This document shows, in pieces, positions 50,396 through 62,365 of a DNA stretch of 64,000 nt. The position numbers were made by a program, and so were the translations under genes. Positions within the stretch are counted from its first letter, which is position 1, and every line of letters begins with the position of its first letter. The stretch is from Eopsaltria australis (taxonomy: Eukaryota; Chordata; Aves; Passeriformes; Petroicidae): positions 124,001-188,000 of the forward strand of contig JAVTVJ010000143.1 in the NCBI GenBank assembly GCA_034509425.1. Direction: 5' to 3'. The notes below the pieces were generated by a model that saw nothing but the letters and a program-made list of their open reading frames with translations, did no database searches and was not told the origin of the DNA.

Positions 50396-51034
50396 TCTCC
50401 AAGCAGGTCATTATAGTTGAAATAGTAACTGATCTTAGAAAAACATTTTTGCTGCGAGGTATTTATTTCTGTATAAAGGTTTATGGAACATCATATTCTT
50501 TGCCCTTTAAGACTGATACTCACATATGTAAACACCACTGGGCTGTAGCTTAATCCAGCCTCTCTAAATCTGGCTAAAACAATGGAAATATCTTCTGAAA
50601 CCATTGTGGGTTATATCCAATATAGTTAAAAACATCTGACTGCAACCGCAAATATGCTGGTATTTGGTTGTGCTATAAAAACATTTTTATGTCAAATACA
50701 ACTGGGACTAATACAGTAAACTACAAGTATGGTTAACCCTTGGAATGAACCACATTTAGACACTTGAAAGTTAAGGTAGTCTGCACTGATTACATTTTCT
50801 TGTGAAGAGCATAAAATGAATGTAGGGTATAAAAAACTAATTACTAGTATTAATAGAGTAATTGGCACTTCCATAGCACCTTCCATGCTATACTATAAAC
50901 ATACCAGCAATGTGATAAACCCCTGCAGCTACTGGCTTTCTTAAGTGCTCAAGATAAAACTGAGCCCAAATGCTGCTTGTTAAGTGAATAAACCTGTGCC
51001 CCCTTTCCCCTCCACACCTACGCGTGCTCAGGTG

Positions 51035-51053
51035 CACACACACACACACACAC
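51035..51053. repeat. (CA)n microsatellite
   Basis: Nine to ten CA units in a row. Confidence 0.95.
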
Positions 51054-51999
51054 GGAACCATTTCAATGCTCATCAAACCTGGTATTACCAGAGGGTTCTA
51101 ATCAGTGCTTAGAAAAGCACAAATGAGGAGAGAAAGGGAAAGCTGAGTTAGGTGGGGCTGCGAGGGGAGTGTTTAGCTGGCACAGAATGATATTGCACAC
51201 AAGGGCAGGTTGGACACACAGTTATTAAAAAAACAAAACAAAACAAAAAACCAAAAAGCATTTAAATAGAAGCAAAATTGAGAAATTTTGCTGAGAAAAA
51301 CGTTTTCCAAGTAAGTGACGTTCCAGGACATGACAGAATAGTACTGAGTATAGTGCAGGGCCTTGGATTTGCTGCCTGGGCTCTTGTGGCAGAGCTGCTC
51401 AGTCCACTATCATCTGTTCAATACACAAATAATGGAAATGTTTGTGGTGCACATGAAAAACGTATTTGCAAAATAATATATATCTTTAAATAAAACTGGT
51501 ATCTGAGAGTTAAACTCATATAAATGCATAATGTAAAATAAGTTAAGACATGCTCAGCAAGCCCGGTACCACTAACTAAATGGACTCAAGAACTGCAAAT
51601 TCTGCATCTCTTGAAAACCCTTTTGGACAGAGGCTGCTGACAAGTCTTGCTATGGTTATAAAGAAGATCCTACCCCTAACTGCCCCCTCTGGTGACACTG
51701 CTGGACTTACAGCAAAATAGGCAGAAGGGAGCACTGTGGCACTCCAGGGGCATTTGAGAGACAGCTCAAAGCCCTGCCCTGTCTGCAGGGCAGATACTCA
51801 AACACTTGTTTAAGCCAGGCTTCCACCCTTGTACCATGCCACTGCTTTGGAAATCTACATTTGTTCTGTATTATATTAATAAAATATTTATTATGTACAA
51901 GATATTTGTTTCGTTCTCTATGCCATTCCTAATTCTCTATACCGCATCTGGGGAATAAATGGAAGCTTTCATCCACAGGGACTCCTCATCTCTTCCCTG

Positions 52000-52460
52000 A
52001 GTGGTGACAGCTAATTCAGTGTAAGCCTTGTATGGGGCAAGAAGGTTTCTTTCTGTATGCATCACTTCTCATTTACTTACACTGAATTTCATCAGCCATT
52101 TCATGCACACAATTAATTCTAAAGGCCATCAGGTAAAATAATCTTGGACCACTAGCTAATACTGTCAGCTCACCATTGTGCAGATCACACGTGGGCATGT
52201 TGAACAGCTCAAGCTCCAGACCAGATCCCTGTGGGAATACACCACTGCCTCTCTAGCCATTTACTCACAACCATTTCTTCCCATCTTTCTAATCTGTGGG
52301 GGATCCATAAGAGTATTCTGAGAGTTCTGGAGTCCTTTAGCAGGGAACTTGTCAAGCCCCTCTGGCAATCCATACCCAGCATTTCAAATAGGTCACTCTT
52401 GTGCATGTGAGTGGTGGCTCCTGCATATCCAATAATTACACTATTCCCTGCCTGGGAAGT
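52000..52460 (-). mobile_element. Ancient CR1/L3-like LINE fossil, reverse transcriptase region
   Basis: On the plus strand the stretch ccttgtatggggcaagaagg, then gtatgcatcacttctcattt, cactgaatttcatcagccat, catgttgaacagctcaagct, ccagatccctgtgggaatac, and gggaacttgtcaagcccctc is the antisense of a reverse transcriptase segment of the CR1/L3 group that is abundant in turtles and crocodilians. It differs strongly from the young CR1 copies in this window. The order of blocks is kept over about 450 bases with deletions (the part around the active-site motif is shortened). An open minus-strand frame of 84 codons at 52209-52463 is a leftover. Confidence 0.8.
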
Positions 52461-53850
52461 CATTACAATATTGTTTCTTACTATAATATAAATGTCAGTT
52501 TTACACTTCTAAAACAAATAAACAGGGCTGCTATGGATTTCAGCAGTAGTCATTTTACAGTTATGTGTAGCAAGAGTGCAAATAAGATAACCTTCTCCAG
52601 CTGCTGGATAATCCAAACCTGCCTAAGTTTCCTCGACCTTCACTAGGAAGTCATTGACAACTTATTTCAATTAATTTACAAATATTAGTGCCATCTGTTT
52701 TTGTAGGAAGCAGCCAGTGTTTTTTATTTGTACATTCACTGCAAACCTCTTTATCCTCACAGTCTAACTACTTGCATAATTTTAATAAGACCACATGTAT
52801 GTGGCTGAATACACTAAATACTGACAGCAATCCATCCAAGCAGGTACACAAGCAGGTTCCTCCCTTGACGGCTATCCCCTTCCAGCCACACACCAAGTCT
52901 CACTGACTTTCTCATACTGCCTGTGAAGACTGTGGACAACATCCAAACGTGGGCCTGATCCACTCCATTCACTTCAAGGTTAGTGTTTTCAGCAGTACTA
53001 TGGAAGTATAAATGTGAACTTGTGTTATACTGTGGAACTTGTGAGCTGCTCAGCTACAACTCTCAGCACCTTTCAGAGCTAAGCCAACATCTTAACAGTC
53101 ATGCAATAAACCCACATGCTAATAACTTAAATTGCCATATCTGAGAAGAGTAAAAGCAAACACAGTTAATGGCTACTTAGCTTAGCTCAACATTTGGCCT
53201 TTTCCTTCTACAGCAGCATTGTGATAACATGGTGAGCACTGAGCTCCTGTCTGACATTAATGGTCAATATCCACCACAGCAAGGTAACAAATAATATCCC
53301 TTAATGTATTTCATCATTAAGCATCCTTTCAAAATGAGCTGCCAGCATTGTTAAACTTCTCAACTCTTTGATACCAGATTGGTTGATCCTTATTTTCCAG
53401 GTGGATTAAGCAGAAGAAACACAATGAAATAAGTTCAGTTATTATTTCATATTTTGGTTTATCAATAATTTCAAATGCATTTTGTTAGTCAAGAATACGA
53501 ACCTCTGGTTTAAGACACAATATTGAAGAACCGAAGTTATACTCTACAAAATGAAAAACACAGTTTTAGTAGCTTATTACAGTGACGCATTTGCTTGCTT
53601 CATGTTTTGATTTGAGTATTTAAACTTAGATTTATATATTCCAGTGCAGAAAAGCTTTGTGACCTAAGTAAGAAAGCATAACGTGTATTTTACTTTTGGA
53701 TATGAATGAAATAGAGAAGCAGCCTTAATCTTGTAACTTCTCTGATCTTCCTAATTGAGACCATCTCATTTGTACTATATCTCATATGTAACTGATGAAA
53801 GAAAATGTGTGGGAGTAAATGTGTGGGAGGTGAATTTATTTGTTTTTCAG
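52461..53850 (+). other. Probable intron 5' of the candidate terminal exon
   Basis: About 1.4 kb of A+T-rich DNA. A short ancient repeat-like tail (gggcctgatccactccattc, then acttcaagg) lies at 52950-52985. Directly before the exon a 14-base unit aaatgtgtgggagt is repeated in tandem (53803-53830). A taactgat string at 53789-53796 could serve as branch site, about 60 bases before the acceptor. No second exon was recognised. Confidence 0.4.
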
Positions 53851-54195
53851 AGCTACAATAGCAGCTGGTCAGCAGGTTCAGTCCAGTCCTCTCTAGTCAA
53901 AGTAGCTCAGGAACAGTCAGATGTAGATCTTTTATTAGGAGAGGTTTGGGAGGAAATGCAAATTGTTATCCAAAAGCAGACAGCTGAAGGGCAGGAAGAG
54001 TGGGAAGCAGCCATGAACCATTTATTAACTTGCTAGTCTGGTTAGTTTACCAATGAGAAAAGAGTGGGGCATGTTGTGTCTCTTACTCTTTACCTACATG
54101 TATTTTAGTAGAGTATTTATATACACCCTGTACCTATATATGTTTTAAGAAAGGGACTAACTACACCAAAATAAAATTCCTGCCAAGTTGTGATG
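53851..54195 (+). CDS. Candidate terminal exon of an unrecognised gene (coding part to 54036)
   Basis: A strong splice acceptor (gaatttatttgtttttcag, ending at 53850) is followed by 61 codons in the acceptor frame and a TAG at 54034-54036. The peptide is hydrophilic and looks like real protein: a serine-rich start, then an acidic, amphipathic helix-like part (VDLLLGEVWEEMQIVIQKQ, then AEGQEEWEAAMNHLLTC at the end), suggesting a coiled-coil or helical C-terminus. A 3' UTR of about 150 bases follows with AATAAA at 54170-54175 and a GT-rich element just after it. Acceptor, composition, stop and poly(A) signal together make this the best coding candidate of the window. I do not recognise the gene. 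Upstream exons are not seen, so they may lie far away. The poly(A) cleavage site near 54195 is an estimate. Confidence 0.55.
54170..54175 (+). terminator. Poly(A) signal AATAAA of the candidate gene
   Basis: The canonical hexamer lies 134 bases after the stop codon of the candidate terminal exon, in accaaaataaaattcctgcc, with a gttgtgatgag GT-rich stretch about 15 bases later. Confidence 0.55.
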
Positions 54196-57100
54196 AGAAG
54201 TCCACCCCCTTCCTGCTCCTCTTCCTTCCCTTGAATGGATGCTGCCAGCACGTTAGTGCTGAGCAACAGCTGAGAGGTGGACAAAGAAAGCACAATATTA
54301 CTTCAGTGTAACAGCAGTCAAGCACTCAGACAGAGGAGTGACCCCCACAATAAATATCCTTCTGGCTTCCAGAGAAGAAATTAGGAGGATGAGTTAGCAC
54401 AGCTGAGCTCGTGCACACGGAGGACAACACCACACATCTCTGTAGGAACGGAAGGAGCACAGCCAAAAGCCCTTTCTGCACTCATCTGATGGTCAAATGT
54501 CCCAGCTGTGCGGGGGCACCTTTGGTTTTCCCCCAGGCAGAGGGTAGGAAGCCCACAGCCTTCTGCTGCACCTGAAGAGAACTTAAAAGAAACTGTGATT
54601 TTCCAAGCTGAAGGTAATTTGTCCTGTATTACCTCTATGCTGCCTTCTTGGAGAACATGTACAGAAAATAAACTGCACAGTGGAGGAATACCTTTCATGC
54701 CTTCCATAATGGAGCACACAAAGGCTCCAAAGATTTTATTAATTCAGTTCATCCGCACTCTCAAACCTTTAGGCAGTGGGGAGTAAGCTATTTATCTTTT
54801 GGTTTCTTGTAAGGAATTCACACTAGACTCGCTGCTAAATCATTTTCCCTGTACTACTAGTACAGGAAATTAACTATAAATGAACTATGAAAACAAATCA
54901 TTCTGCTGCAATTTTCCACTGATATTACTTTACTGTTTTAGTACATTTAGGAAAAGCCATATAGATTCAAAAAAAGAGTTACAACTTATTTATATACTGA
55001 TCCTTAAATTATGCCCTTTCCTCTTTTAACAGGCCCTACTTACAAGATATTTCTTGCTTATTCTGCAGTGCTGTACTGAAGCTGGAACCATCCTTATGAC
55101 TATGGCATCATAGCATGGTTTCACAGTTGACACTGAAGAGAATTTCATTCTGAGACTACTATTTACTGAAATCTGTGGGGGAGGAGATAAAAGTCAGTTT
55201 CTTGTACCCTTTACTATAAAGCAAACAGCTTCTGATGTTTATATAAATGGCGATATTGAGATATTCTGTGCTTTTTCAGTAGTTACTGTTTTTTTTTTTT
55301 CATAATTTCCCCCCTGTGCAAACACTACTGCATTTCTTCAGAAAGATTAAGCACCAAGGATTTATGCCTTCATTAAGGTCCATGTTTTTCACCCGTTTGA
55401 AGAAATAAGAGATGGTGTGCTTTAAATATGGACTATGCAGTTGTTTTGAAAATGTTTTTCAAGCAACACACAGGGGTAATTGTGGAGAAGCTCTAGAGTT
55501 TGGGGTGGGGGGTGGAATCTACTCCATACAGTTTGAAACTTCCTTGATAAAGTCTTACACCAACAGATTGTCAAATTATTTGACATAGAAAATCTGCTGA
55601 GAGGTATTTATTGAAATATGGTAACTAAGAGTATGTATCCTGCAAGTTGGGGGTTTTTAATACTTATTTATAGGGAAAAAATTAGAAATTACAATGCTCT
55701 GAGCTAAACACAAACTGCAAAACATCCATTTTGCCCCACTGTAATGTGTTTGTTTTAAGAAATATAAATTTTTTAGCCAACAAATTTGTGCATTCACATC
55801 AGGGCTGGGTTCTGAAGCACTAAGTGGGAGCTGGAGAGGGCAGCAAACAGAGTTTGCAAGGACAAGTCTGAGTTGATGGCAAGGGCAAGTCTCCTGTGCT
55901 GCAGAAAGCAGGCAGTAAACATCCTGTTCTCCACACTTTACAGCAGATGAGCCATGTGGAAACGAGGTTTTCTACCACTGCAGATTGCAGACTACAGTCA
56001 TACCCATCAATTTTAATGCAGTTTGCAATTGAAATAGCTAGGGCCAAATTCTACAGTTAAGAATTTGGAGCTGAAGTCTTTAAGGGCTGAGTGGGAGTAG
56101 AGTGTGCTCCTGCTTTTTTTTGTAGCAGTACAAGGGTAGGTGTTAGAAATGAAGAAAGCAATTATCGTTTGTCACAAATCTACAAATTGAAATCTCAATT
56201 CAAAAGGAGCTTTCTGTGAGAAATTTCAAACTGGATGTTTTTGTGTAAAGTCCCAGCTTCACTGAATTCAGTGGATAAAACATCAGTTCCTTCACTAGAG
56301 GCACCATTTCACTTTTTGTTCAAATTAAGATTTTCCCATATAAAATATTTAAAGCAACTCTTCTTTCCCCCTCCTTTTTAAATTTTTTTTTTTTTTTATT
56401 TCCCCCCTCCCCAGTGGGAATCACTTTTTTTGCCAGAAGCACTTTGGTCAGACCTACAAAGGAGCTGCAGACAGAAGCCATGAACAGATGTCCTCTTCGG
56501 GACCCTGCTGTGAGTTGGAAGGGGTTACTACTCTCAGCTGCTCAGCACCATTCCATGCTCTCCTCATTAAGGATCACCCCCACTGATGTGCTCATTGAAC
56601 AGTTTGTATGAACACTTCCTACATGGCGCAGCTCCTGGCTGAGCCTGTTATCTTGGTACAGACCAACGATGAGCAAAACAAATGGAGCTGATTTTTGCTT
56701 AAAACAAACGAGGGAGCTCCTACACAAGTGGCGTGAGTAGATGGAGAGGGCAGCAGCCCTTGGCAGGGGAAGTACAGCAAGCAGCTGAAGACTGGAACGT
56801 TTTCTGGCGGCATGGCTGGATTTGGAGAAGTCTGTCCATGGCCCAAACTAGCAGTTCCTCCAGTATGTAATGGATGCAGTTACCCAGACATCAGAAGGAA
56901 TCTGGCTCCAAGACATTGAACTAAAGGAACATTTGTCCTGAACGTGGTAGTACAGGCATGGAAAGCTACTACAGAATTACAGAAAACAGCTACCCAAGCT
57001 GCAGCTCAATGAGAATCACAAGTAAATTAATGGTAGTGTAACTTCCCTACAAAAACCACGTTCTTGTAGATTCCTGCGCATTGGCATCCCCTGACTGCTT

Positions 57101-58489
57101 TACAACTCGTGGGTGTGAAATCTGCCTGATGTGCTGGAACCCAACCGCCCTCACCAGACAAGGAAACAAGCAAACCTCCACGGCCACGCAATTCTTTCAG
57201 GAATTAAGAAACATTCATAGGGGTTCTCACATCCTCCTAACGACAACAAACAGTTAGTCAAGTTACCTTTGTTAAGCAAACCAATTTTCATTGCTTTCAT
57301 TCAAACGGCCTTAAAATAGAATTCTTGCCTGCTTTATTTTGTCAGATGCAAAGAAAACTGAGAAACTGTATCCATTGTTCCTTAAAAGAGCTTATTAGTG
57401 AAACAAAGACCTTTTTTTTCCAGTGAGTGCTGTTTGTGCAGTTACTTCATGACATTTATTTGGATTCTGTCCCAGGGGAAAAAGGCCAAATTCAGTTTCA
57501 GCATTTGCCTACTACAGCATAAACAGTCATTAGTTAACAGATCTTTTTTGGCGGTCTTTATGTAGCCTCCAACATCAAAGCACGTGATATCCATGAAATA
57601 ATCAAAGCAACATATGTACACTGAAGCACTGTACGTACATTATTTTTCAGTAGCCTAGCAATCCTCAGAAATTTGAAGAGGTTCTCCTAGGCCTTGAGCC
57701 AAAGCCCTTGGAAGCTGATGCTTTTTTTTTTTTCCCTTTGACTTCAATAGATGCCGAGTCTGGTCGTCAGATAATCACTGCCATGTTAATGGCAAACTAC
57801 TTTCCATTTTTGTATTAATTTCCTGCTCAAGGAAGATACAGGACCGAAAGCACTGGAGAATGAAATAATTTGCCCTGTTTCTATACAGGGAAGAGAAAGC
57901 CTGGGTAACAGCAGCCAGATCCCCCCTCAGGGCTTCACTGATTCATCCTAACCATGGCATGGAAGAGTGAGTGGATACTTCCTTTGCCACAGCTTTTCCC
58001 CTTATGAAGGGCAGTACAAAAACCTGCAAAAATCATGGTGTTTTGTGCTGTGTCCACTAGAACTGGGAATGAGGCAAATTGATTTTTTCCTCTAACGCCA
58101 AGCTGCTGGCAGTCATTTCTCCTCTAGGTGCAAGTTTTTAGGGAAATGCTGGCTATTTCAATGCTGGCTGTCTCATGCCTGGCTTTACTGCCTATTTTTC
58201 TACATCCTGCCACATTACTGGCACTGCCCATACTTCCAGGTCTTGTGTAGCATCACAGTTCTTCTCCAGGTCTTTCAAAGTGAAAAAAAAAAATCCACCC
58301 AAAGCTAACAAAGTAATGCATTTGTATTACCCCTCCTAAATGAACAAGTGGCACTATATGATGTGAGTCAGGGGGGATAACGTTTTCCTGCTGTTAGCAG
58401 CAGAGAGTCCTTATGCTCTTGCTCTGCGTTTGGTCTTGGGCACTGCTGAGATCTGGCTTTTGAACAACCCAGAAGTGCACCTATAAAGC
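54196..58489. other. DNA downstream of the candidate gene, nothing firm
   Basis: About 4.3 kb. A plus-strand frame at 54508-54786 follows an acceptor-like tttggttttcccccag but its composition is not clearly protein-like. Weak ancient repeat tails are seen at 56040-56060 (gggccaaattctacag), 56250-56285 (cactgaattcagtgga) and 57735-57765 (ttgacttcaatagatg). A T run of 15 lies at 56383-56397 and a G-rich tract at 55501-55514. Confidence 0.45.
56383..56397. repeat. Poly(T) run of 15
   Basis: Fifteen T in a row within a pyrimidine-rich stretch (56360-56412). Confidence 0.9.
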
Positions 58490-59041
58490 AGCAGGCCAGC
58501 AGGTCAAAGGAGGTGATCCTACCCTCTGCTCTGCCCTGGTGAGACCCCACCTGCAGTGCTGCATCAGCTCTGGGGTCCCCGGCATGGGAAGGACATGGAC
58601 CTGTTGGAGTGAGTCCAGAGCAGGTCCACCAAGATGATGAGAGGGATGGAGCACCTCTCCTGTGACAAAAGCCTGAGAGAGTTGGGATTGTTCAGCCTGG
58701 AGGAGAAAAGGCTTTGGGGTGACCTAATTGTGGCTTCCAGTACCTGAAGGGAGCCTACAGGAAAGTCCCTATAGAGAGGGACTGTTTATAAGAACATGTA
58801 GTGACAAGACAAGGGGAAATGGCTTCAGACTGAAAGAGGAGGTTTAGATTAGGTATTAAGGAGAAATTGTTTACTGTGAGGCACTTGCAGAGGTTGCCCA
58901 GAGGAGCTGTGGATGCCCCATCCCTGGCAGTGTTCAAGGCCAGGTTGGATGGGGTTCTGGGCAACCTGGCCTAGTGGGAGGGTGGGAACTGGATGATCTT
59001 TAAAGTCTCTTTCAACCCAAGCCATTCTATAATTCTGTGAA
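58490..59041 (+). mobile_element. CR1 LINE 3' fragment, sense orientation
   Basis: In the plus direction it shows the end of ORF2 and the 3' UTR of CR1: gtgagaccccacctgcagtg, aggacatggacctgttggag, ccaagatgatgagagggatg, gttgggattgttcagcctgg, acctaattgtggcttccagt, aggagaaattgtttactgtg, gctgtggatgccccatccct, then tggatgatctttaaagtctc and a tail ccattctataattctgtga. The usual block before the tail (cctgcccatggcagg) is shortened. It is 5' truncated and does not code for a working protein. Confidence 0.96.
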
Positions 59042-62000
59042 AAGTTCAGTGTCTGAAATGGCTGTGAACACACGGCCTGATTCGATTAAATGAAATCTGT
59101 TTTAATGACAGAAATTTGCAATGTTTATTGGCAAAGAGGCACAGCAGACAAGTTTTGTTGAAGCTGAAAGAGGTGGTGGAGTTGGCTTGGGAGGAACATA
59201 GATACTTCTAGAGAGTGAAACCTAAAACTAAACCCTCATAAGAGCCGATGGGAAGTAGTTTATTGTTAGCTGAGTGAAAACAGAGTTCTGAAAAAGAGTG
59301 TGAGAGAGCAGAAGAGTTAGTGAATGAGTAAAGGACTGTAACAGGATTTAAATTTTACAAGAAGCAACTGATGGAATAAAGACAGTATTCAAAAATATAT
59401 AAAATCCATGAAGGTCAAACAGCAAAACATAATTAATTTTAAAATAAATTTGAGACATACTTGAAGGTTGAAAATAAAAAGAATTTAGTGGAACTATTAA
59501 AGGCAAGATCCAAATCCCATTGAAGCTGGTCGAAAGACAATCACCAACTCCTACAGTGTTGGACCAGGACCAAAGAGAACAACAAAGAAATTTCCAATGA
59601 CTGAAAAAGTATCAAGAAAATCTCAGTGGTTTCTTCACATCTGTGTTTGATAACAAAGAACACTGGTGACATTCATGAAGGATGCATTTCTGGGTACTAA
59701 TGAGGACAAAGTAAAGGAATCTGTGAAGTAACCAAGTACAGGAGCAAAATAAAGACAGATAAGTAGTAATGGATTGTACCCACAGATGAAGCACAATATT
59801 TTTGGAGTTTATCTGTGCACAGTATAATTTTTCTTGCCATGTTGAGGAAAGTCTTAGAAATTGGTACTCTAGAGCATCTCTGAGCACATTGGGCACCTAA
59901 TAATTGAATGTCAGTTGCTAAAAATGAATAGAAGGATAATATTTTTAATAAATTCCTCTTTTTAAAGGACTTTTATGTATTTTGGCCAAACATTAGTAAA
60001 TGAAATTGACATTTTTAGCTATTACTTTTAGAAATGCTCCCTGCATAAAAAACAAGCCATGACATCATTTGTTATGAGACACAAAGTATTTAGACTGAAC
60101 TCTTGTTTCTGGTTACTTTTATAAACAAAAAAAAAGCCACACCAACAATAAGCAAGCTAAAATATTTCTGAATAGGAAATACCATGCGTATTGGACATAG
60201 AGCACACTCATTGGATTTAAATATGTCACTGTCAGTATGAGCTTAGGCATGTCTGAACAAAATACTCGGTATCTTTGTGTACGAACATGCCCACTGGCAA
60301 TCCACGGTCTCAACACACCCTTAGGAACTGCAGTGAATTGGAGGAGTGTAATTTTCTAGGCTATCACCTTAATCATTCTTTCTTGTATGCTGGCCTATTC
60401 CTTTGTTGCCACTGTCACAGCTGAATGCAGAAGTCTGGACTGGGGAATAATTGGGGGTTAACTGCAAATTGCTAAGGGGGTTGCACACTACTTTGCTGTT
60501 AATTGTTTTTCACCTGCCATGCCTGTTCCAGCTGGAGAATCTGGGAAAGACAGGACAGACACCAAAAAAGCTGCATATGCATTGCAATGGAAGAAATAAA
60601 GTGACATTTGCAAAATCAGATGCTAAGGCTGTTTAGGAGAAAACCTTCAGTATGTTCTTCCTTTGGGTAAAACAGAAAAAAACAGACCATGCAGAGACAT
60701 AAACATGCAGAGCTACTCCACGAGCCCAAACTGGCTGCAATTCTTCCATCAGTCAGTCTCTGTGAAATCTGCTGTAATCTCATGACCCAGCTGTGAACCG
60801 TTCCCTTAAAGAGCAATTCCTCTGGGTACTGGGTTTCTGATTATCCAAGACAGCCAGATGCAAACAGAAGACCTGCAACACATTTCAGGTGCTATTGAAA
60901 TGCAAATACATATAATGTATATTCTTTCTACTTCTCCTGGAGACACATATTTCAAGCAGTTTCATTTGCAATACAAATTTATTATGGGAAAATATTGTGC
61001 TCTAAAGTTAGAAAGAGGCAAACTTACTCTTAAAGGTCTACAAACTTTATCCTGATTTCTGATTTTCTTTTGTTAAGAACCAGGAAGACTAGACCTCTGA
61101 GGGTTGCAGAAATAGGATTGCAAAAATGCCCTGCAATACAAGCTCCTACACTTCAGTCTGAGCTGCTTTAAAAGTCCAAAAAGATGTAGCCTCTGGCTCT
61201 CCATCGTTTCCTCTGGGAGACAAGTTCTATTATGTCAGAGCTTTTCTCCCTGTTCTGTAATACATAGCCCCTACTGATATTTAATGATATAAACCACAAC
61301 AGATGGCTGGCAGAGCACTGTGGTAAGTTAATAGCAACTCTTGTAGGCATTTAGAAACTTGAAAAATCTTGGAAGAATCCTCTAGTGTGGATTGTAACTA
61401 AAAGAAAAGGTAACCACAGAGATAACATTAGAGATATTTTTGTCCTGCTTGAAATGTAGGACCTGTCACTAGTACCAAAAAACTAAGAAAAAATTTATTA
61501 ATAAACTGAGAGTCAAGGAAAACCTCTCCCTACACATAAACTTTTGGCCTGCTTTCACAAAAAAGTCACAAAAACAAAACCAACCTCTCTTCCTACAACA
61601 TTTTGTATATGCTACTCTTTCAAGTAAAGGCAGAGTAGCAGGTGATGGTATTTCATGGTGTCACATGTCCTGTGGGAGGGAATCTCCCAGACTGGGATTC
61701 CAGCAGGGAGCACCAGCCCAGTGTCCATTAGCAAGTAGCTGACTGCAGATTTGGCAGGAGCCAGGTACAGGTGTCGGGCTGACTGAAGAGGCACATCACT
61801 CCATCTGACCTCGAGACAAAAGCTTCTAACACATTTGCTCTATAGAGGTGAAGTTCAGTGTCTCTGAAATCCTTCTCTTGAACTCTGACATTAACGTCTG
61901 AAAGGCATTTACGTGTTCCACTCCCACTGACTACAACAGCATTTCAATGCCTCTCAGTACCTGCCCAACATGAACAACAGCTTGAATAATTTAAAACCCG

Positions 62001-62094
62001 ATCCCAAGCACCATTTATGCCTTTCTGTCTTCCCAGCCTTCCCAAAATCCCAATATTCCACTTCGTTTAGACCACAGCTACCAAAAATCAAGCA
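59042..62094. other. Unique DNA, no gene seen
   Basis: About 3 kb, A+T-rich. No repeat, exon or RNA gene was recognised. Confidence 0.5.
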
Positions 62095-62365
62095 CAGCTT
62101 TTGCAGATCCCTTCCCCTGCGCTGCTCACGTTCCCTGGCTGTGAAGGAGGACAGTGATGTACGACATGCTTTGGCTGACGATGCCCCAGCCCGCGCTGCT
62201 CCGCCAACAACAGCCAGTGCCTCGGCCCAGCCCACTGCAGGGAATGCCACTGGATTTTCCTGCATGGAAAACAAACAGTGCCCCCGAGCTGTGCCCCCAT
62301 CCCCAGCAGCGACGCTGGCGGAACTCACAAGGCCAAAGCTCCAGCGACAGGAGCTTGAGGCGGAG
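62095..62365. promoter_or_regulatory. Small CpG-rich patch
   Basis: This 270-base interval is GC-rich for the window and contains about 13 CpG, clustered in stretches such as agcgacgctggcggaact and gcccgcgctgctccgccaac, while the surrounding DNA has almost none. Long frames stay open on both strands here (61970-62377 plus, 61954-62328 minus), an effect of few stop codons in GC-rich DNA. It could be a weak promoter, an unmethylated regulatory element or an exon; nothing in the sequence decides. Confidence 0.4.

Larger units (their letters stand above)
49769..51999. other. Unique DNA with two simple runs
   Basis: About 2.2 kb. It holds a TA/CA run at 50027-50050, an ancient repeat-like tail at 50325-50395, an (AC)n run at 51035-51053, and an A-rich (aaaac)n-like stretch at 51226-51258. 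No gene was recognised. Confidence 0.5.

Noticed and set aside
54508..54786. Possible second exon after an acceptor-like tttggttttcccccag
   Set aside because: The frame is not clearly protein-like and it lies after the poly(A) signal of the better candidate exon.
57830..57940. Possible MIR relic (aatgaaataatttgccctgt)
   Set aside because: Only one block resembles MIR, and the flanking blocks are not in order.
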